Shown: in pieces, positions 1 through 8,007 of the stretch
How positions within the stretch are numbered: position 1 is the first letter of the stretch
How the letters are laid out: the number at the start of each line of letters is the position of its first letter
Assembly: GCA_020636315.1 (NCBI GenBank)
Contig: JACJYA010000006.1
Location: forward strand, 248,001 to 312,000
Reading direction: 5' to 3'
Source of the DNA: Lewinellaceae bacterium
Lineage (GTDB): Bacteria > Bacteroidota > Bacteroidia > Chitinophagales > Saprospiraceae
DNA length: 64,000 nucleotides
Position numbers and translations under genes: made by a program
Notes under the pieces: generated by a model
What the model saw: only the letters and a program-made list of their open reading frames with translations
Database searches by the model: none
What the model was told of the DNA's origin: nothing

Positions 1-473
1 TATCCTGCTTTGGAAGTGATTTACCAGGCCGGCCTCATTCAGGTTTTTCGTCTGTAAACAGGGTGTTTTACGAAGGCCGTCTGTTATTCAGGATATCTTG
101 AGTTGGTTCAAAATTCAATCAATGGCCTGCAAGCTGCAAATTTTGCTTCATCCGGCCCCGACACCTCGTGTACGGGGTAAACTGTTAAATTTTTCGCCGG
201 ATTTCCCGCATCCGGCTGCAAAATTTGCCTTGGCTGAAACAAAATTTTCTCGCTTTCGGCTCACCATTGAAATTTGCACCAACTCTTAGTTGCGCTGCAA
301 ATATAATATTTTTATCATATCTGTTATTCAAAGAGGGGGCTGAATTTGGAACAGATTATGTTAAAGTTCAACAATTTCCGCTTTAACCCGAAAGTGAGTT
401 GACGGCAAAAAGGCCTTCCCCGAGCGCCAAAGCGGGAATTGCCGGTAATGGTTCTTTCCCGGTGCCCGATGAA
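1..473. other. Left-edge intergenic region, no supported gene
   Basis: No convincing gene is visible. A 63-codon open frame at 98-289 matches no family I recognise and has no clear ribosome binding site, so I do not call it. A small imperfect hairpin lies at 156-177 (CCCCG/CGGGG arms, loop CTC). The stretch 106-127 recurs inverted near the right end of the window. Confidence 0.5.
106..127 (+). repeat. 22-base repeat, copy 1 (inverted copy at 63657-63678)
   Basis: This 22-base stretch is the exact reverse complement of 63657-63678. The match stops abruptly on both sides. It begins GTTCAAAATTC and ends AATGGCC. Two exact 22-mers are not expected by chance in 64 kb, so it is probably a dispersed repeat or remnant of a mobile unit. 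No function can be read from it. Confidence 0.6.
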
Positions 474-1586
474 TTACTGGTTACCGGCGAAATTGGGTTC
501 CCGAACTTTCTTTTGATAGAGTTCCTGCCGGGCCTGTGAATTCTCTGGCCGGGTAATGTCTTTCATTTCCGCCGCATCGGGGTGGTTGGGGTTGATCTCT
601 CGCCCCAGGAAGGAAAGGTTGTTTTGTTTCAGCACCTTCTGGGTTTCGAGGTTGGCCTCATCGATCAGGCGGCCCATGTCTTCTTCGGTAATGTATTTTC
701 CGGTTTTCAGTTTGCGCCGGGCGATCTCTTTGGCCACTTCCCGGCCGACTGTTTCATCGTAGTAGTTCTTCCATTCCTCCACATTGTCTTTATCGCTGGC
801 GGCCGGGGATGCCGTATGCTCATAGCTGACGCGCTCCCTGACGATCTTCGAACTGACCTCATCGGCCACATACCCCGCCCTGCGCTCCATTTCCGGAGAC
901 ACCTTTGTTCCTTCCGCCAGAGCGGTACGAACTTCCTCGTCGTACCGATCCAAACGGAATTGCTGAATGGCCTGGCGAAGGGCGTTGTAAGAATAATCCC
1001 CCTGCCGGCTTAACCCTTCCAGCCAGCGTCCGCTGTTGGCGGAATACTTAAAGTAAGCTTTAAGGCCATCCCGGTACGAATTTTCCTTTATTCGGGCCAA
1101 TGGCATGACGACCTTATTCATAAAGTCATCCCAGCTATCAATCTTCTCCCCCTGTTTCAACTTGGTAACGCCAAGGGCAAGGGATATTCCTGCCGGCACC
1201 CCTTTATCCAGGGCCTGGGCCGTAGCCGTTTCTGCAAAACGGTTGACGAAGGCAGCCGGGGAAGCGGAAGGTTGTGCACTGCGGGAGGATGCCTTTTGGC
1301 GGAACTCGTGATAAGGTTGGGGGTGGTAATCCTCCCCGTTGCCGCGGGCAGGCTCGTCGGCGGCCACTTCAATAATCCCCGGGTTTTGCCCTTCTTCTGA
1401 GGCAGCACCAGAAGAAAGCGGGTTCAGGCTGGCGCTGGCATGGTTCTGTTCCTGGTTCTTCAGGGTGATTTTAACACCTGCCTTATCCAGCATTCCGATA
1501 ATGAGAATGAGTGCAAAAACAGAGCCGAGGAAGCGCAACAACATACCTGCTCCCCCACTCCCAGGGTGTGAGTAGTGGTGTTTCAT
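474..1586 (-). CDS. Membrane-anchored protein of unknown function
   Basis: 370 residues, not recognised. After a short basic, His- and Gly-rich start comes one hydrophobic segment (about residues 15-34, LLRFLGSVFALILIIGMLD). The rest is a hydrophilic, charged domain rich in Lys, Glu and Arg, with a low-complexity Ser/Ala/Pro stretch around residues 50-110. This suggests a single-pass inner-membrane or signal-anchored protein with a large periplasmic or cytoplasmic part. The C-terminal half looks largely helical. The gene stands alone on the minus strand, about 200 bases beyond the end of the beta-propeller gene, and a long hairpin lies between them. No catalytic motif is visible and I assign no function. 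Confidence 0.6.
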   Translation of the reverse strand: MKHHYSHPGSGGAGMLLRFLGSVFALILIIGMLDKAGVKITLKNQEQNHASASLNPLSSGAASEEGQNPGIIEVAADEPARGNGEDYHPQPYHEFRQKASSRSAQPSASPAAFVNRFAETATAQALDKGVPAGISLALGVTKLKQGEKIDSWDDFMNKVVMPLARIKENSYRDGLKAYFKYSANSGRWLEGLSRQGDYSYNALRQAIQQFRLDRYDEEVRTALAEGTKVSPEMERRAGYVADEVSSKIVRERVSYEHTASPAASDKDNVEEWKNYYDETVGREVAKEIARRKLKTGKYITEEDMGRLIDEANLETQKVLKQNNLSFLGREINPNHPDAAEMKDITRPENSQARQELYQKKVREPNFAGNQ

Positions 1587-1728
1587 GAGTTATAATTTTT
1601 TTTATATAGAGGCCGACTTAATATCTTAAGCCGCCTAAGATAGGGAATAAAATTCAGTAAGGAAAACCCGGGGCAATGTTTAAATGGAAAGGCCGGAAAA
1701 GTTTAACAAACGGTAGAGGATATGGAAT

Positions 1729-1777
1729 AGCGGCTGTCCCGGAAGGGCCTTCGAAGGCCTCTTTCGGGACAGCCGCT
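1729..1777. repeat. Long inverted repeat downstream of the beta-propeller gene
   Basis: Arms AGCGGCTGTCCCG (1729-1741) and CGGGACAGCCGCT (1765-1777) pair perfectly over 13 bases and enclose a second short stem (GGCCTT/AAGGCC). It sits just past the stop of the minus-strand gene ending at 1787, where a terminator would be expected. There is no T-run on either side, so it is either a factor-dependent terminator or RNA-stabilising hairpin, or a palindromic repeat. Confidence 0.55.
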
Positions 1778-1786
1778 TGAAAGGAT

Positions 1787-4504
1787 CTATTCCGCGATAA
1801 ACCTTACCACCTTCCGATGTTTACCTGCCGTCAGCCGCAGGAAGTACATGCCGTACGGAAGCGTCAGCTCGTATTGGCCGGAGAACCGGCTGCCGGCCGA
1901 ACGTTCTCTGCGCTGAAGCACATGGTGGCCGGTGATGTCAACAACTTCAACGGCAAACTCCTGATCCTGGGGCAGCCCTTCGGCTTCGAGAAGGAAAACA
2001 CCATTGTTGGGGTTGGGAGATACTTTTATAGAAAAGCTGCCCGCCTGAGGCTGGCTCACATCCACCGTTTCATCGACGGTACTTCCTTCCCAGATGCCGC
2101 GGCCGAAAGTGGCGGCATAGAGCTTGCTTTCGCCCGGCAGGATCTCCAGTTCGCTGACGATCACATTGGGCAGGCCTTCGTTGTAAGATTCCCATTCGTC
2201 CAGGCCGTCATTGATGTAATACACGCCGATATCCGTTCCGATATAAATGCCATTCACCGGCGAGTTGGGGTCCTGGACAATACAATTGACCGGAACATTT
2301 GGCAGGTTGTAGGAAATGTTCTGCCAGCTGTCCCCACCGTCATAAGACCGGAATACCTTCATGCCTTCGGAAAAACCCCCTGTCGTTACCCAAACCAGGT
2401 TGGGGTCATCGTCATCGGCGGCGACGTAGGTGAAGAATAGATCATCAGGCAATCCTTCCGTCACGTTTTCCCAGTTTTCCCCTCCATTGCGGGTGCGCCA
2501 CATGTAGCTCGGCTGGCCCAGCGAGTGATAAATGCGGTGCGCGAGATAAATGTAGTCCTTGTCGGCAGGAGAAACAGCAAAACCGGAGGTAGGAAGGCCC
2601 GGCACAGGGAAGTCGGACAACTGCTGGAAAGAGCTGCCTCCGTTAGGTGACCGGTAGAGGTTGGTATAAGCTACGTACAATACATCCGGGTTGCCGGGTT
2701 CGAGCATGAATGGCGTTGTCCAGGCGGCTCGTTCATTATTTTCGGCAGGGATATTATTGCTTATGGTAAAAAAATCATCCCCCCCATTAATGGACATCGC
2801 AATGCTTCCGTATTGATAAGAACCGTAGATGATATCCGGGTTTTCCGGATGGATGAGCCCTTCCATGCCATCTCCGCCGATCACGCTTTTCCAGTTGCCG
2901 TTTTGCTTTATCCAGGTGGAGTTGTCCTGCGCACCGGTAATAAGGTCGCCGGGGTTGGCCCGGCTGAGGCCAAGGCGGTAAAAGGAAGAGATCTGCATGC
3001 CGCCGGCGATGTCTTCCCACTGGGTTTGAAAAGAATAGGTATTGTAGTTCTGGGCCGCATCTTCAGAACCCAGGACGATCTCATCCGCCCGGGAGACCCC
3101 ACCGTCATTACAGGCGTAGAATTTGTTATCCAGCGGATTATAGGCCAGGAAGTGCTGGTCGGCATGGATGCTCTGGCGAGAGGGGCTTCCGGCCCAGTAG
3201 GAGGCCATCCTCCAGGTCAGGCCGCCATCTTCAGAACCCCATAGGTTGATGCCTCCCGTATAGATCCGATCGGGGTCATCGGGATGCACGAGGATGGTAA
3301 GATCATAGGTGCCCTGCCCGCCGCTGCCGCTGCCGCTGTACCAGTGAAGGATATTGGGGCTGTCCGAACGCTCTTCCCAGTTGTCTCCGCCATCGGTTGT
3401 CCTGAACAGGCCATAAAATCCACGGTTCATACTACAAGCCAGCGCATAAACGTAATCGGGGTTGGAAGGAGAAATAGCCAGCTCTATTCGCTGGGCGGCC
3501 CCGGTTGCCGGTATTCCCGCCTCCAGCTCCGTCCAGTTCTGGCCAAAGTCGGTGGACTTCCATATTCCGGCACTGCCGGCATCCAGGTTGCGCACGTAAG
3601 CGGTAGAAGCATAAAGGACATTGGGGTCATCCGGATGACGTTCAATATCCCAGATCATTTCATCGGTGATGGTATTCCAGGTATTGCCGCCGTCCTCCGA
3701 AGTTTTAATGCCGAAAAGGCCGGCAGCAACAAGGCGCTGGCCATTTTCCGGATGGACGATCACGCGCCGGGTGAGGGAGCCATCTCTTCCGGTTTGGTCG
3801 AACGCCAGGCCAGTAGGTTCCCAGCTCTGGCCGCCGTTGGTAGTCTTGTAAACGCCCATACCATAATGCGTATGGCGTTTGCGGTCATCGAGGTCGAGAG
3901 CCACGCCGAGGTAGGCGTAATCGCCGACAGAGACATACATCTCATCCGGGTTGGAGGGGTTTACGGCAATATCGCTGATGCGCAATATCGGCAGGCCATT
4001 GTCGAGGGGCAGCCAGCTCTGGCCCCCGTTGGTAGTCTTCCAGATACCTCCCTGGGCGACGCCCACCCAAAACGTATTGGGGTCAGTAGGATGAAAAGTG
4101 ATGCAGTTGATCCGCCCCATACCGCGGATGATATGCGGAGTAACTATCGTCGGATAATCTTCCGGGCCGGCCGGCATCCAGCCGGGGCTGCGTTCTGAGA
4201 TGCGGTTCTGTTCCGCGGCCACCTTTTCCACAGCCGCTCTGAAGAGCGGTTCCTGGTTGCCGAAGGTGCCGTCTGCGCCTGCCCGCATGGTTTGCTCGTG
4301 CAGCCAGCGGGCGTACCATTTCCACCCCTTTTCCTCGGAGAGTTCCCGTTGGGCTGCCCAGTTGTCAAAGGCAGCCTCCAGGTGTTGTATTTTCAGGGGT
4401 TCACCGGCCTGCCTGCCTGCCGGCTTCAGGAAATCCTGGGCGTTGGCGGAAGGGGAAGGGAGAATAGCAATAAGGCATACTAATCCGAATAAGCATTTTT
4501 TCAT
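1787..4504 (-). CDS. Secreted sortilin/BNR-type beta-propeller protein with T9SS sorting domain
   Basis: 905 residues. A signal peptide (residues 1-22, ending SANAQ) is followed by a long array of sialidase/VPS10-like blades with the repeated Asp-box pattern (S/T)xDGGxxW, for example TTNGGQSW, TSEDGGNTW, STDFGQNW, TTDGGDNW and RNGGENW, interleaved with HPxDPxxxY units. The last 80 residues form a type IX secretion C-terminal domain: VSPNPNNG, a beta-rich GHHVLQ segment and a final GMYFLRLTAG...KVVRFIAE. Proteins of this build are exported by the Por/T9SS and anchored to the surface or released. Related families include glycosidase-like and sortilin-like proteins, but no catalytic site can be identified, so the ligand is unknown. 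Gliding genes elsewhere in the window fit a genome with T9SS. Confidence 0.88.
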   Translation of the reverse strand: MKKCLFGLVCLIAILPSPSANAQDFLKPAGRQAGEPLKIQHLEAAFDNWAAQRELSEEKGWKWYARWLHEQTMRAGADGTFGNQEPLFRAAVEKVAAEQNRISERSPGWMPAGPEDYPTIVTPHIIRGMGRINCITFHPTDPNTFWVGVAQGGIWKTTNGGQSWLPLDNGLPILRISDIAVNPSNPDEMYVSVGDYAYLGVALDLDDRKRHTHYGMGVYKTTNGGQSWEPTGLAFDQTGRDGSLTRRVIVHPENGQRLVAAGLFGIKTSEDGGNTWNTITDEMIWDIERHPDDPNVLYASTAYVRNLDAGSAGIWKSTDFGQNWTELEAGIPATGAAQRIELAISPSNPDYVYALACSMNRGFYGLFRTTDGGDNWEERSDSPNILHWYSGSGSGGQGTYDLTILVHPDDPDRIYTGGINLWGSEDGGLTWRMASYWAGSPSRQSIHADQHFLAYNPLDNKFYACNDGGVSRADEIVLGSEDAAQNYNTYSFQTQWEDIAGGMQISSFYRLGLSRANPGDLITGAQDNSTWIKQNGNWKSVIGGDGMEGLIHPENPDIIYGSYQYGSIAMSINGGDDFFTISNNIPAENNERAAWTTPFMLEPGNPDVLYVAYTNLYRSPNGGSSFQQLSDFPVPGLPTSGFAVSPADKDYIYLAHRIYHSLGQPSYMWRTRNGGENWENVTEGLPDDLFFTYVAADDDDPNLVWVTTGGFSEGMKVFRSYDGGDSWQNISYNLPNVPVNCIVQDPNSPVNGIYIGTDIGVYYINDGLDEWESYNEGLPNVIVSELEILPGESKLYAATFGRGIWEGSTVDETVDVSQPQAGSFSIKVSPNPNNGVFLLEAEGLPQDQEFAVEVVDITGHHVLQRRERSAGSRFSGQYELTLPYGMYFLRLTAGKHRKVVRFIAE

Positions 4505-4604
4505 AGAGCTCAGTTTTTTGCCCTGAAATTAACGCTTTTGAGGCATTGCCAGACAGGGCGGAGAAGTGGGTTTGGAAGGTATGCGACAGAATCTGTATTC
4601 CCGG

Positions 4605-5249
4605 CTATTCCTGTATTTCCAGGGCTTCAAATAACTCATCGAGTTCATCAAAAGACTTGAAACCTGTTTTTTCCTCTTCCCCGCCGCGGACGTTAATGCC
4701 ATAAAGATTCAGGCTTTCCAGCGCCTCCTGCAATGTTTCAGGATTAAAATCCAGGCTGAGGATGACGGGATATTCCCGGCACAGCTGCCCCAGTTGCTCC
4801 ACCGGCCTACCCTGCAAAGCACCCCAACTGATCCCGTTTTTGTCAAAGTTGAGGATAAATGCTTCCACATAGGGTGCCGTTTGCGGGAAAGCCGCGGCCG
4901 CCTCCCGCAGTTTGCCGGCATCTTCCACTACAGTTTCGAGTAGAATGGGCACCTCATTCTCATGAAGAGCCTTCAGGGTTTCTATGCTGCCGAACCTTCC
5001 GATCTGTACCCCGTCCAGTTCGAGCATATCCACAGCAGTCAATATTTCTTCAAAAGATTGCAGGCCGAATTCACCAGCCACCTTTACGCCGTCTATCCAT
5101 TCTTTTATTGCCTGTGCGGCCTGCGGCTGGATATAAGCCTCAGAACCGGGGTCAAAATTGAAACCCAGCCATTCAATTTCCCAGGCGGCAAAGTAGCGGG
5201 CGTCGGTCAGGTTGGTAACCGAACTTGCCTTTACTTTTGTTTTCAGCAT
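4605..5249 (-). CDS. TrpF-like phosphoribosylanthranilate isomerase homologue lacking the catalytic cysteine
   Basis: 214 residues from the ATG at 5247-5249; the longer frame upstream overlaps the promoter zone and is unlike the family. The TIM-barrel layout follows TrpF: an N-terminal KVKASSVTNLTDA where the family has VKICGITNLEDA, WLGFNFDPGSE, VKVAGEFGLQS, LDGVQIGRFG, FILNFDK (the family general-acid Asp) and YGINVRGGEEEKTG near the C-terminus. The catalytic Cys of the KxCG motif is Ser9 here and the following Gly is Ser10. The phosphate-binding end is kept. There are no other trp genes nearby. It is likely a divergent paralogue with altered or lost isomerase activity rather than the tryptophan enzyme. 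Confidence 0.7.
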   Translation of the reverse strand: MLKTKVKASSVTNLTDARYFAAWEIEWLGFNFDPGSEAYIQPQAAQAIKEWIDGVKVAGEFGLQSFEEILTAVDMLELDGVQIGRFGSIETLKALHENEVPILLETVVEDAGKLREAAAAFPQTAPYVEAFILNFDKNGISWGALQGRPVEQLGQLCREYPVILSLDFNPETLQEALESLNLYGINVRGGEEEKTGFKSFDELDELFEALEIQE

Positions 5250-5299
5250 AAACCAAATGTTACCACGAATTGTCCTATTTTGTAAACCGTACAAAAGTA
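5212..5299. promoter_or_regulatory. Divergent promoter candidates between the TrpF-like and alkyltransferase-like genes
   Basis: Two perfect Bacteroidota -7 boxes (TAnnTTTG) face apart. TACTTTTG on the minus strand at 5299-5292 would start transcription about 35 bases before the minus-strand ATG at 5249. TACTTTTG on the plus strand at 5232-5239 lies upstream of the plus-strand ATG at 5309, with a TTG at 5212-5214. The plus box lies inside the first codons of the minus gene, so it may be coincidence. The -33 spacing is poor for both. Confidence 0.35.
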
Positions 5300-5308
5300 A
5301 ACAATAAA

Positions 5309-5653
5309 ATGCCGGAACCCACGTATTATGACCTGGTTTATGCCGTCGTTCGGCACATCCCCAGGGGCCGGATAAGCACCTACGGGGCCATTGCCGACTA
5401 TCTGGCCCTCGGCTCCGCCCGAATGGTAGGCTGGGCTCTGAACAAGAGCTTCAGCAATGATGGCGTGCCGGCTCACCGGGTCGTCAACCGAAAGGGAGAG
5501 CTCAGTGGCCGCAACCACTGGCCCACCCCGACGATGATGCAGGAAATGCTGGAACAGGAAGGAGTTGAAATAGAGGACAACCGGGTAAAGGCATTTGATA
5601 AACTATTCTGGCATCCGGCGGAAGGGCTGGGTGATGGTTTTGAACCGTTCTGA
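5309..5653 (+). CDS. Alkyltransferase-like protein (MGMT family without the acceptor Cys)
   Basis: 114 residues from the ATG at 5309. It matches the C-terminal DNA-binding domain of O6-methylguanine-DNA methyltransferase: PRGRISTYGAIAD (recognition helix region), an LGSARMVGWALNK helix with the finger arginine, and PAHRVVNRKGELSG. In MGMT the acceptor motif is PCHRV; here position 55 is Ala, so the protein cannot accept alkyl groups by that route. Such ATL proteins are known to bind O6-alkylguanine and hand the lesion to nucleotide excision repair. Many ATLs carry Trp at this position, so Ala is a variant. It is divergent from the TrpF-like gene with 59 bases between the start codons. Confidence 0.88.
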   Translation: MPEPTYYDLVYAVVRHIPRGRISTYGAIADYLALGSARMVGWALNKSFSNDGVPAHRVVNRKGELSGRNHWPTPTMMQEMLEQEGVEIEDNRVKAFDKLFWHPAEGLGDGFEPF

Positions 5654-5697
5654 CACTTTATATTGTAAAACAAACTGTTTAAACCTGACTCAATACC

Positions 5698-6132
5698 ATG
5701 AAAAAGAAGATTCTGGCCGGCATTCTGGCTCTCGCGGCTTTCAGTACTTTATCCCTGGCCCAGCCCTCTCCCATCGGTACCTGGAAAACCATTGATGATA
5801 ATACCGGCGAGGCCAAGTCTCATGTAGAGATCTACGAAAATGGCGGCAAACTGTACGGCAAGATCGCCAAACTGCTGAAGTCATCACCCGATAAGGCCTG
5901 TGAAGAATGCCCGGGTAAGAAAAAAGGCAAGCCCCTGATGGGCATGCTGGTCATCGAAGGCCTGGAACCCTATAAGGATTACTGGAGAAAAGGAACTATT
6001 ATGGACCCGGAAAATGGCAATGAATACGGTTGCAGCATCTGGTTTGAAAATGGCAACGCCGATGAGCTGAAAGTCCGGGGCAAACACTGGACGGGGCTGT
6101 ACCGGACGCAGACCTGGTATCGGGTGGAGTAG
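5698..6132 (+). CDS. DUF2147 family exported protein
   Basis: 144 residues with a clear signal peptide (MKKKILAGILALAAFSTLSLAQ). The mature part has the DUF2147 pattern: PIGTWKTIDDNTGEAKSHVEIYENGGKLYGKI near the start, then a Cys pair in CEECPGKKKGKPLMGM, LEPYKDYWRKGTIMDPENGNEYGCSIW, and a terminal TGLYRTQTWYRV. The family is small, periplasmic and probably lipocalin-like beta structure; its function is not established. It is transcribed in the same direction as the upstream alkyltransferase-like gene, 44 bases after it. Confidence 0.85.
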   Translation: MKKKILAGILALAAFSTLSLAQPSPIGTWKTIDDNTGEAKSHVEIYENGGKLYGKIAKLLKSSPDKACEECPGKKKGKPLMGMLVIEGLEPYKDYWRKGTIMDPENGNEYGCSIWFENGNADELKVRGKHWTGLYRTQTWYRVE

Positions 6133-6146
6133 GAGGTGGGGTTAGT

Positions 6147-6196
6147 GGGGTTTCTGGGTTTCTGGTTTCTGGTTACTGGGGTTTCTGGTGATTGGG
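6147..6196 (+). repeat. Short G/T-rich imperfect tandem repeat
   Basis: About five imperfect copies of a GGTTTCTG-type unit (for example GGGTTTCTGGTTTCTGGTTA) lie in the intergenic space after the DUF2147 gene. This is low-complexity sequence and no gene function is apparent. Confidence 0.6.
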
Positions 6197-6368
6197 TAAG
6201 GCAGGCCCAATGAACTCAATCAAACCATTCAACTCAATCAACCGAAATTAACTTTGGAAGCCTATTGCTAATCCGGGAAAAAATTTTATCGGGGCAGGCA
6301 ATAATGATTGTCCCTTTATAGTTTTATAGGTGAATTTTCAAGGTAATTATATAACCAAACTTCCCTGT

Positions 6369-6605
6369 ATGAAGCAAAAGTTTACACCGAACGATCTCAT
6401 TCAATACCTCTACAATGAGGTGAGTGCTACAGAACGCCTGGCAATGGACGAGGCGCTGTACGAAGACCTCGGGCTGAGGGAGGAATTCGAGGGCCTGCAG
6501 GTGGCCTTCCAGCAGCTGCCCCGTGTTACCTTCCGCCCCTCCTCACGTACCATTCAGGATATTCTGAAATACAGTGAGAAGACAGCTCTGGAAAAGCACG
6601 CCTGA
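6369..6605 (+). CDS. Small conserved protein, anti-sigma-like N-terminal fold, unknown function
   Basis: 78 residues from the ATG at 6369, with a strong terminator right after it. The first half (FTPNDLIQYLYNEVSATERLAMDEALYEDLGLREEFEGLQ) resembles the N-terminal helical segment of Bacteroidota anti-sigma factors, which begins with a similar 'xxxLLxYxxNELSxxExxxIExxLxxDxxLxxE' pattern, but there are no zinc-binding Cys/His residues and no membrane segment. I cannot assign a function. A small cytoplasmic regulator is possible. It lies directly upstream of recA but is separated from it by the terminator. Confidence 0.7.
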   Translation: MKQKFTPNDLIQYLYNEVSATERLAMDEALYEDLGLREEFEGLQVAFQQLPRVTFRPSSRTIQDILKYSEKTALEKHA

Positions 6606-6624
6606 CCGAAGGCGCCCTTTTCAA

Positions 6625-6665
6625 AAAGCCCCTGGCAAAAAGCTTTGCCAGGGGCTTTCTTTTTG
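6625..6665 (+). terminator. Rho-independent terminator before recA
   Basis: A perfect 15-base stem, AAAGCCCCTGGCAAA (6625-6639) with TTTGCCAGGGGCTTT (6644-6658), a 4-base loop, then CTTTTT. It ends transcription of the small gene at 6369-6605. Confidence 0.9.
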
Positions 6666-6704
6666 CGTATTTTACTCAAAACTTGACAAATTGCGGCTTA
6701 GTAC

Positions 6705-6735
6705 TTGTTTGAGTCAAACAATTTATTTAGATTTG
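6705..6735 (+). promoter_or_regulatory. recA promoter with an embedded palindrome
   Basis: TTG at 6705-6707, a 20-base spacer and TAGATTTG at 6728-6735 match the Bacteroidota -33/-7 consensus, giving a start about 35-40 bases before the recA ATG. Inside the spacer lies a perfect palindrome TGTTTGA-G-TCAAACA (6706-6720), overlapping the -33 element. ACTCAAA at 6674-6680 repeats one arm in the opposite sense. Its position suits a repressor operator, but I cannot name the regulator. Confidence 0.7.
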
Positions 6736-6775
6736 TAAAACATTGAAACAAAAAGTTGATTAAATAACACCTCAA

Positions 6776-7858
6776 ATGTCCGATACCAACAAGCAAGACC
6801 GGGAAGCGAAAATGAAAGCGCTTCAACTAACCGTCGATCGGCTGGAGAAAACCTACGGCAAAGGCACTATTATGCGGCTGGGGGACGACAGCGTGGTCGA
6901 GGTAGATTCTATTCCCACAGGCTCGCTGGGCCTCGATATCGCCCTTGGCGTCAATGGCCTTCCCCGGGGAAGGGTGGTGGAGATCTACGGCCCGGAATCG
7001 TCCGGTAAAACGACCCTGGCCATTCACGCCATTGCCGAATGCCAGAAACAGGGCGGCATTGCTGCCTTCATCGATGCGGAACATGCTTTCGACCGCACTT
7101 ATGCCAGAGCACTGGGGGTAGATACGGAAAACCTGCTCATCTCCCAGCCCGATAATGGAGAACAGGCGCTGGAAATTACGGAAAACCTCATCCGCTCCGG
7201 CGCTATCGATATCATTGTCATCGATTCAGTGGCGGCATTGGTTCCCCGCTCCGAGATCGAAGGCGAGATGGGAGATTCCAAAATGGGGCTGCAGGCGCGG
7301 CTGATGTCCCAGGCCATGCGCAAATTAACCGGTACCATTGGCCGGACAGGTTGCTGCTGCATCTTCATTAACCAGCTGCGGGAAAAGATCGGCGTAATGT
7401 TCGGCAACCCGGAAACCACCACGGGGGGTAACGCCCTGAAATTCTATGCCTCTATGCGCCTGGATATTCGCCGCTCGGGCTCTGCAATTAAGGATAAGGA
7501 AGGCAATGTAGTAGGCAACCACGTAAAAGTCAAAGTAGTGAAAAACAAACTGGCGCCCCCCTTCCGGGTAGCGGAGTTTGACATCATGTTCGGCGAAGGT
7601 ATCTCCAAAACCGGAGAGATCGTCGATCTGGGCGTGGATCACGATATCATTCAGAAAAGCGGGGCGTGGTACAGTTATGATAACGCCAAGATCGCACAGG
7701 GCCGTGAAGCGGCCAAGCAATTCCTGATGGATAATCCGGAAGTGGCGGTTGAGATCGAGAAAAAGATCAAGAGTAAGATCCTCGGCCTGCCACCGGAAAC
7801 GGAAGCTAAAGACAACGGCAAGGCCAAGAAGAACGAAAAAGAAGAGGCCAAGTCTTAG
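6776..7858 (+). CDS. recA: RecA recombinase
   Basis: 360 residues. Forms ATP-dependent filaments on single-stranded DNA, catalyses strand exchange and triggers SOS-type responses. Visible motifs: MAW segment TYGKGTIMRLGD, Walker A GPESSGKT at residues 72-79, Walker B IIVIDSVAALVP, L1/L2 loop region (EGEMGDSKMGLQARLMSQAMRKLTG and GVMFGNPETTTGGNALKFYAS), and a Lys/Glu-rich acidic C-terminal tail. Length is normal. It has its own promoter with a palindrome, so it is likely regulated independently of the upstream gene. Confidence 0.98.
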   Translation: MSDTNKQDREAKMKALQLTVDRLEKTYGKGTIMRLGDDSVVEVDSIPTGSLGLDIALGVNGLPRGRVVEIYGPESSGKTTLAIHAIAECQKQGGIAAFIDAEHAFDRTYARALGVDTENLLISQPDNGEQALEITENLIRSGAIDIIVIDSVAALVPRSEIEGEMGDSKMGLQARLMSQAMRKLTGTIGRTGCCCIFINQLREKIGVMFGNPETTTGGNALKFYASMRLDIRRSGSAIKDKEGNVVGNHVKVKVVKNKLAPPFRVAEFDIMFGEGISKTGEIVDLGVDHDIIQKSGAWYSYDNAKIAQGREAAKQFLMDNPEVAVEIEKKIKSKILGLPPETEAKDNGKAKKNEKEEAKS

Positions 7859-8007
7859 CGCCTTGCTACTGTGGCCGCAGGTTCACAGCAGCCGGAGGCC
7901 AATACTCCGATTACAGGTTGATTCGCGAGTTGATACTTGCGGGCCAACCTGTACTGTTTTAGCAGCAGAGGCCAGAGCCAGCGCATTCCTGGTGATAGCG
8001 CCGGCGC

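Noticed and set aside
98..289. 63-codon open frame at the left edge
   Set aside because: No family match and no ribosome binding site; it lies in repeat-like sequence.
6706..6720. Naming the recA palindrome a LexA box
   Set aside because: It does not match the E. coli or Bacillus LexA site, and no lexA gene is in the window. I list it only as an unassigned palindrome.
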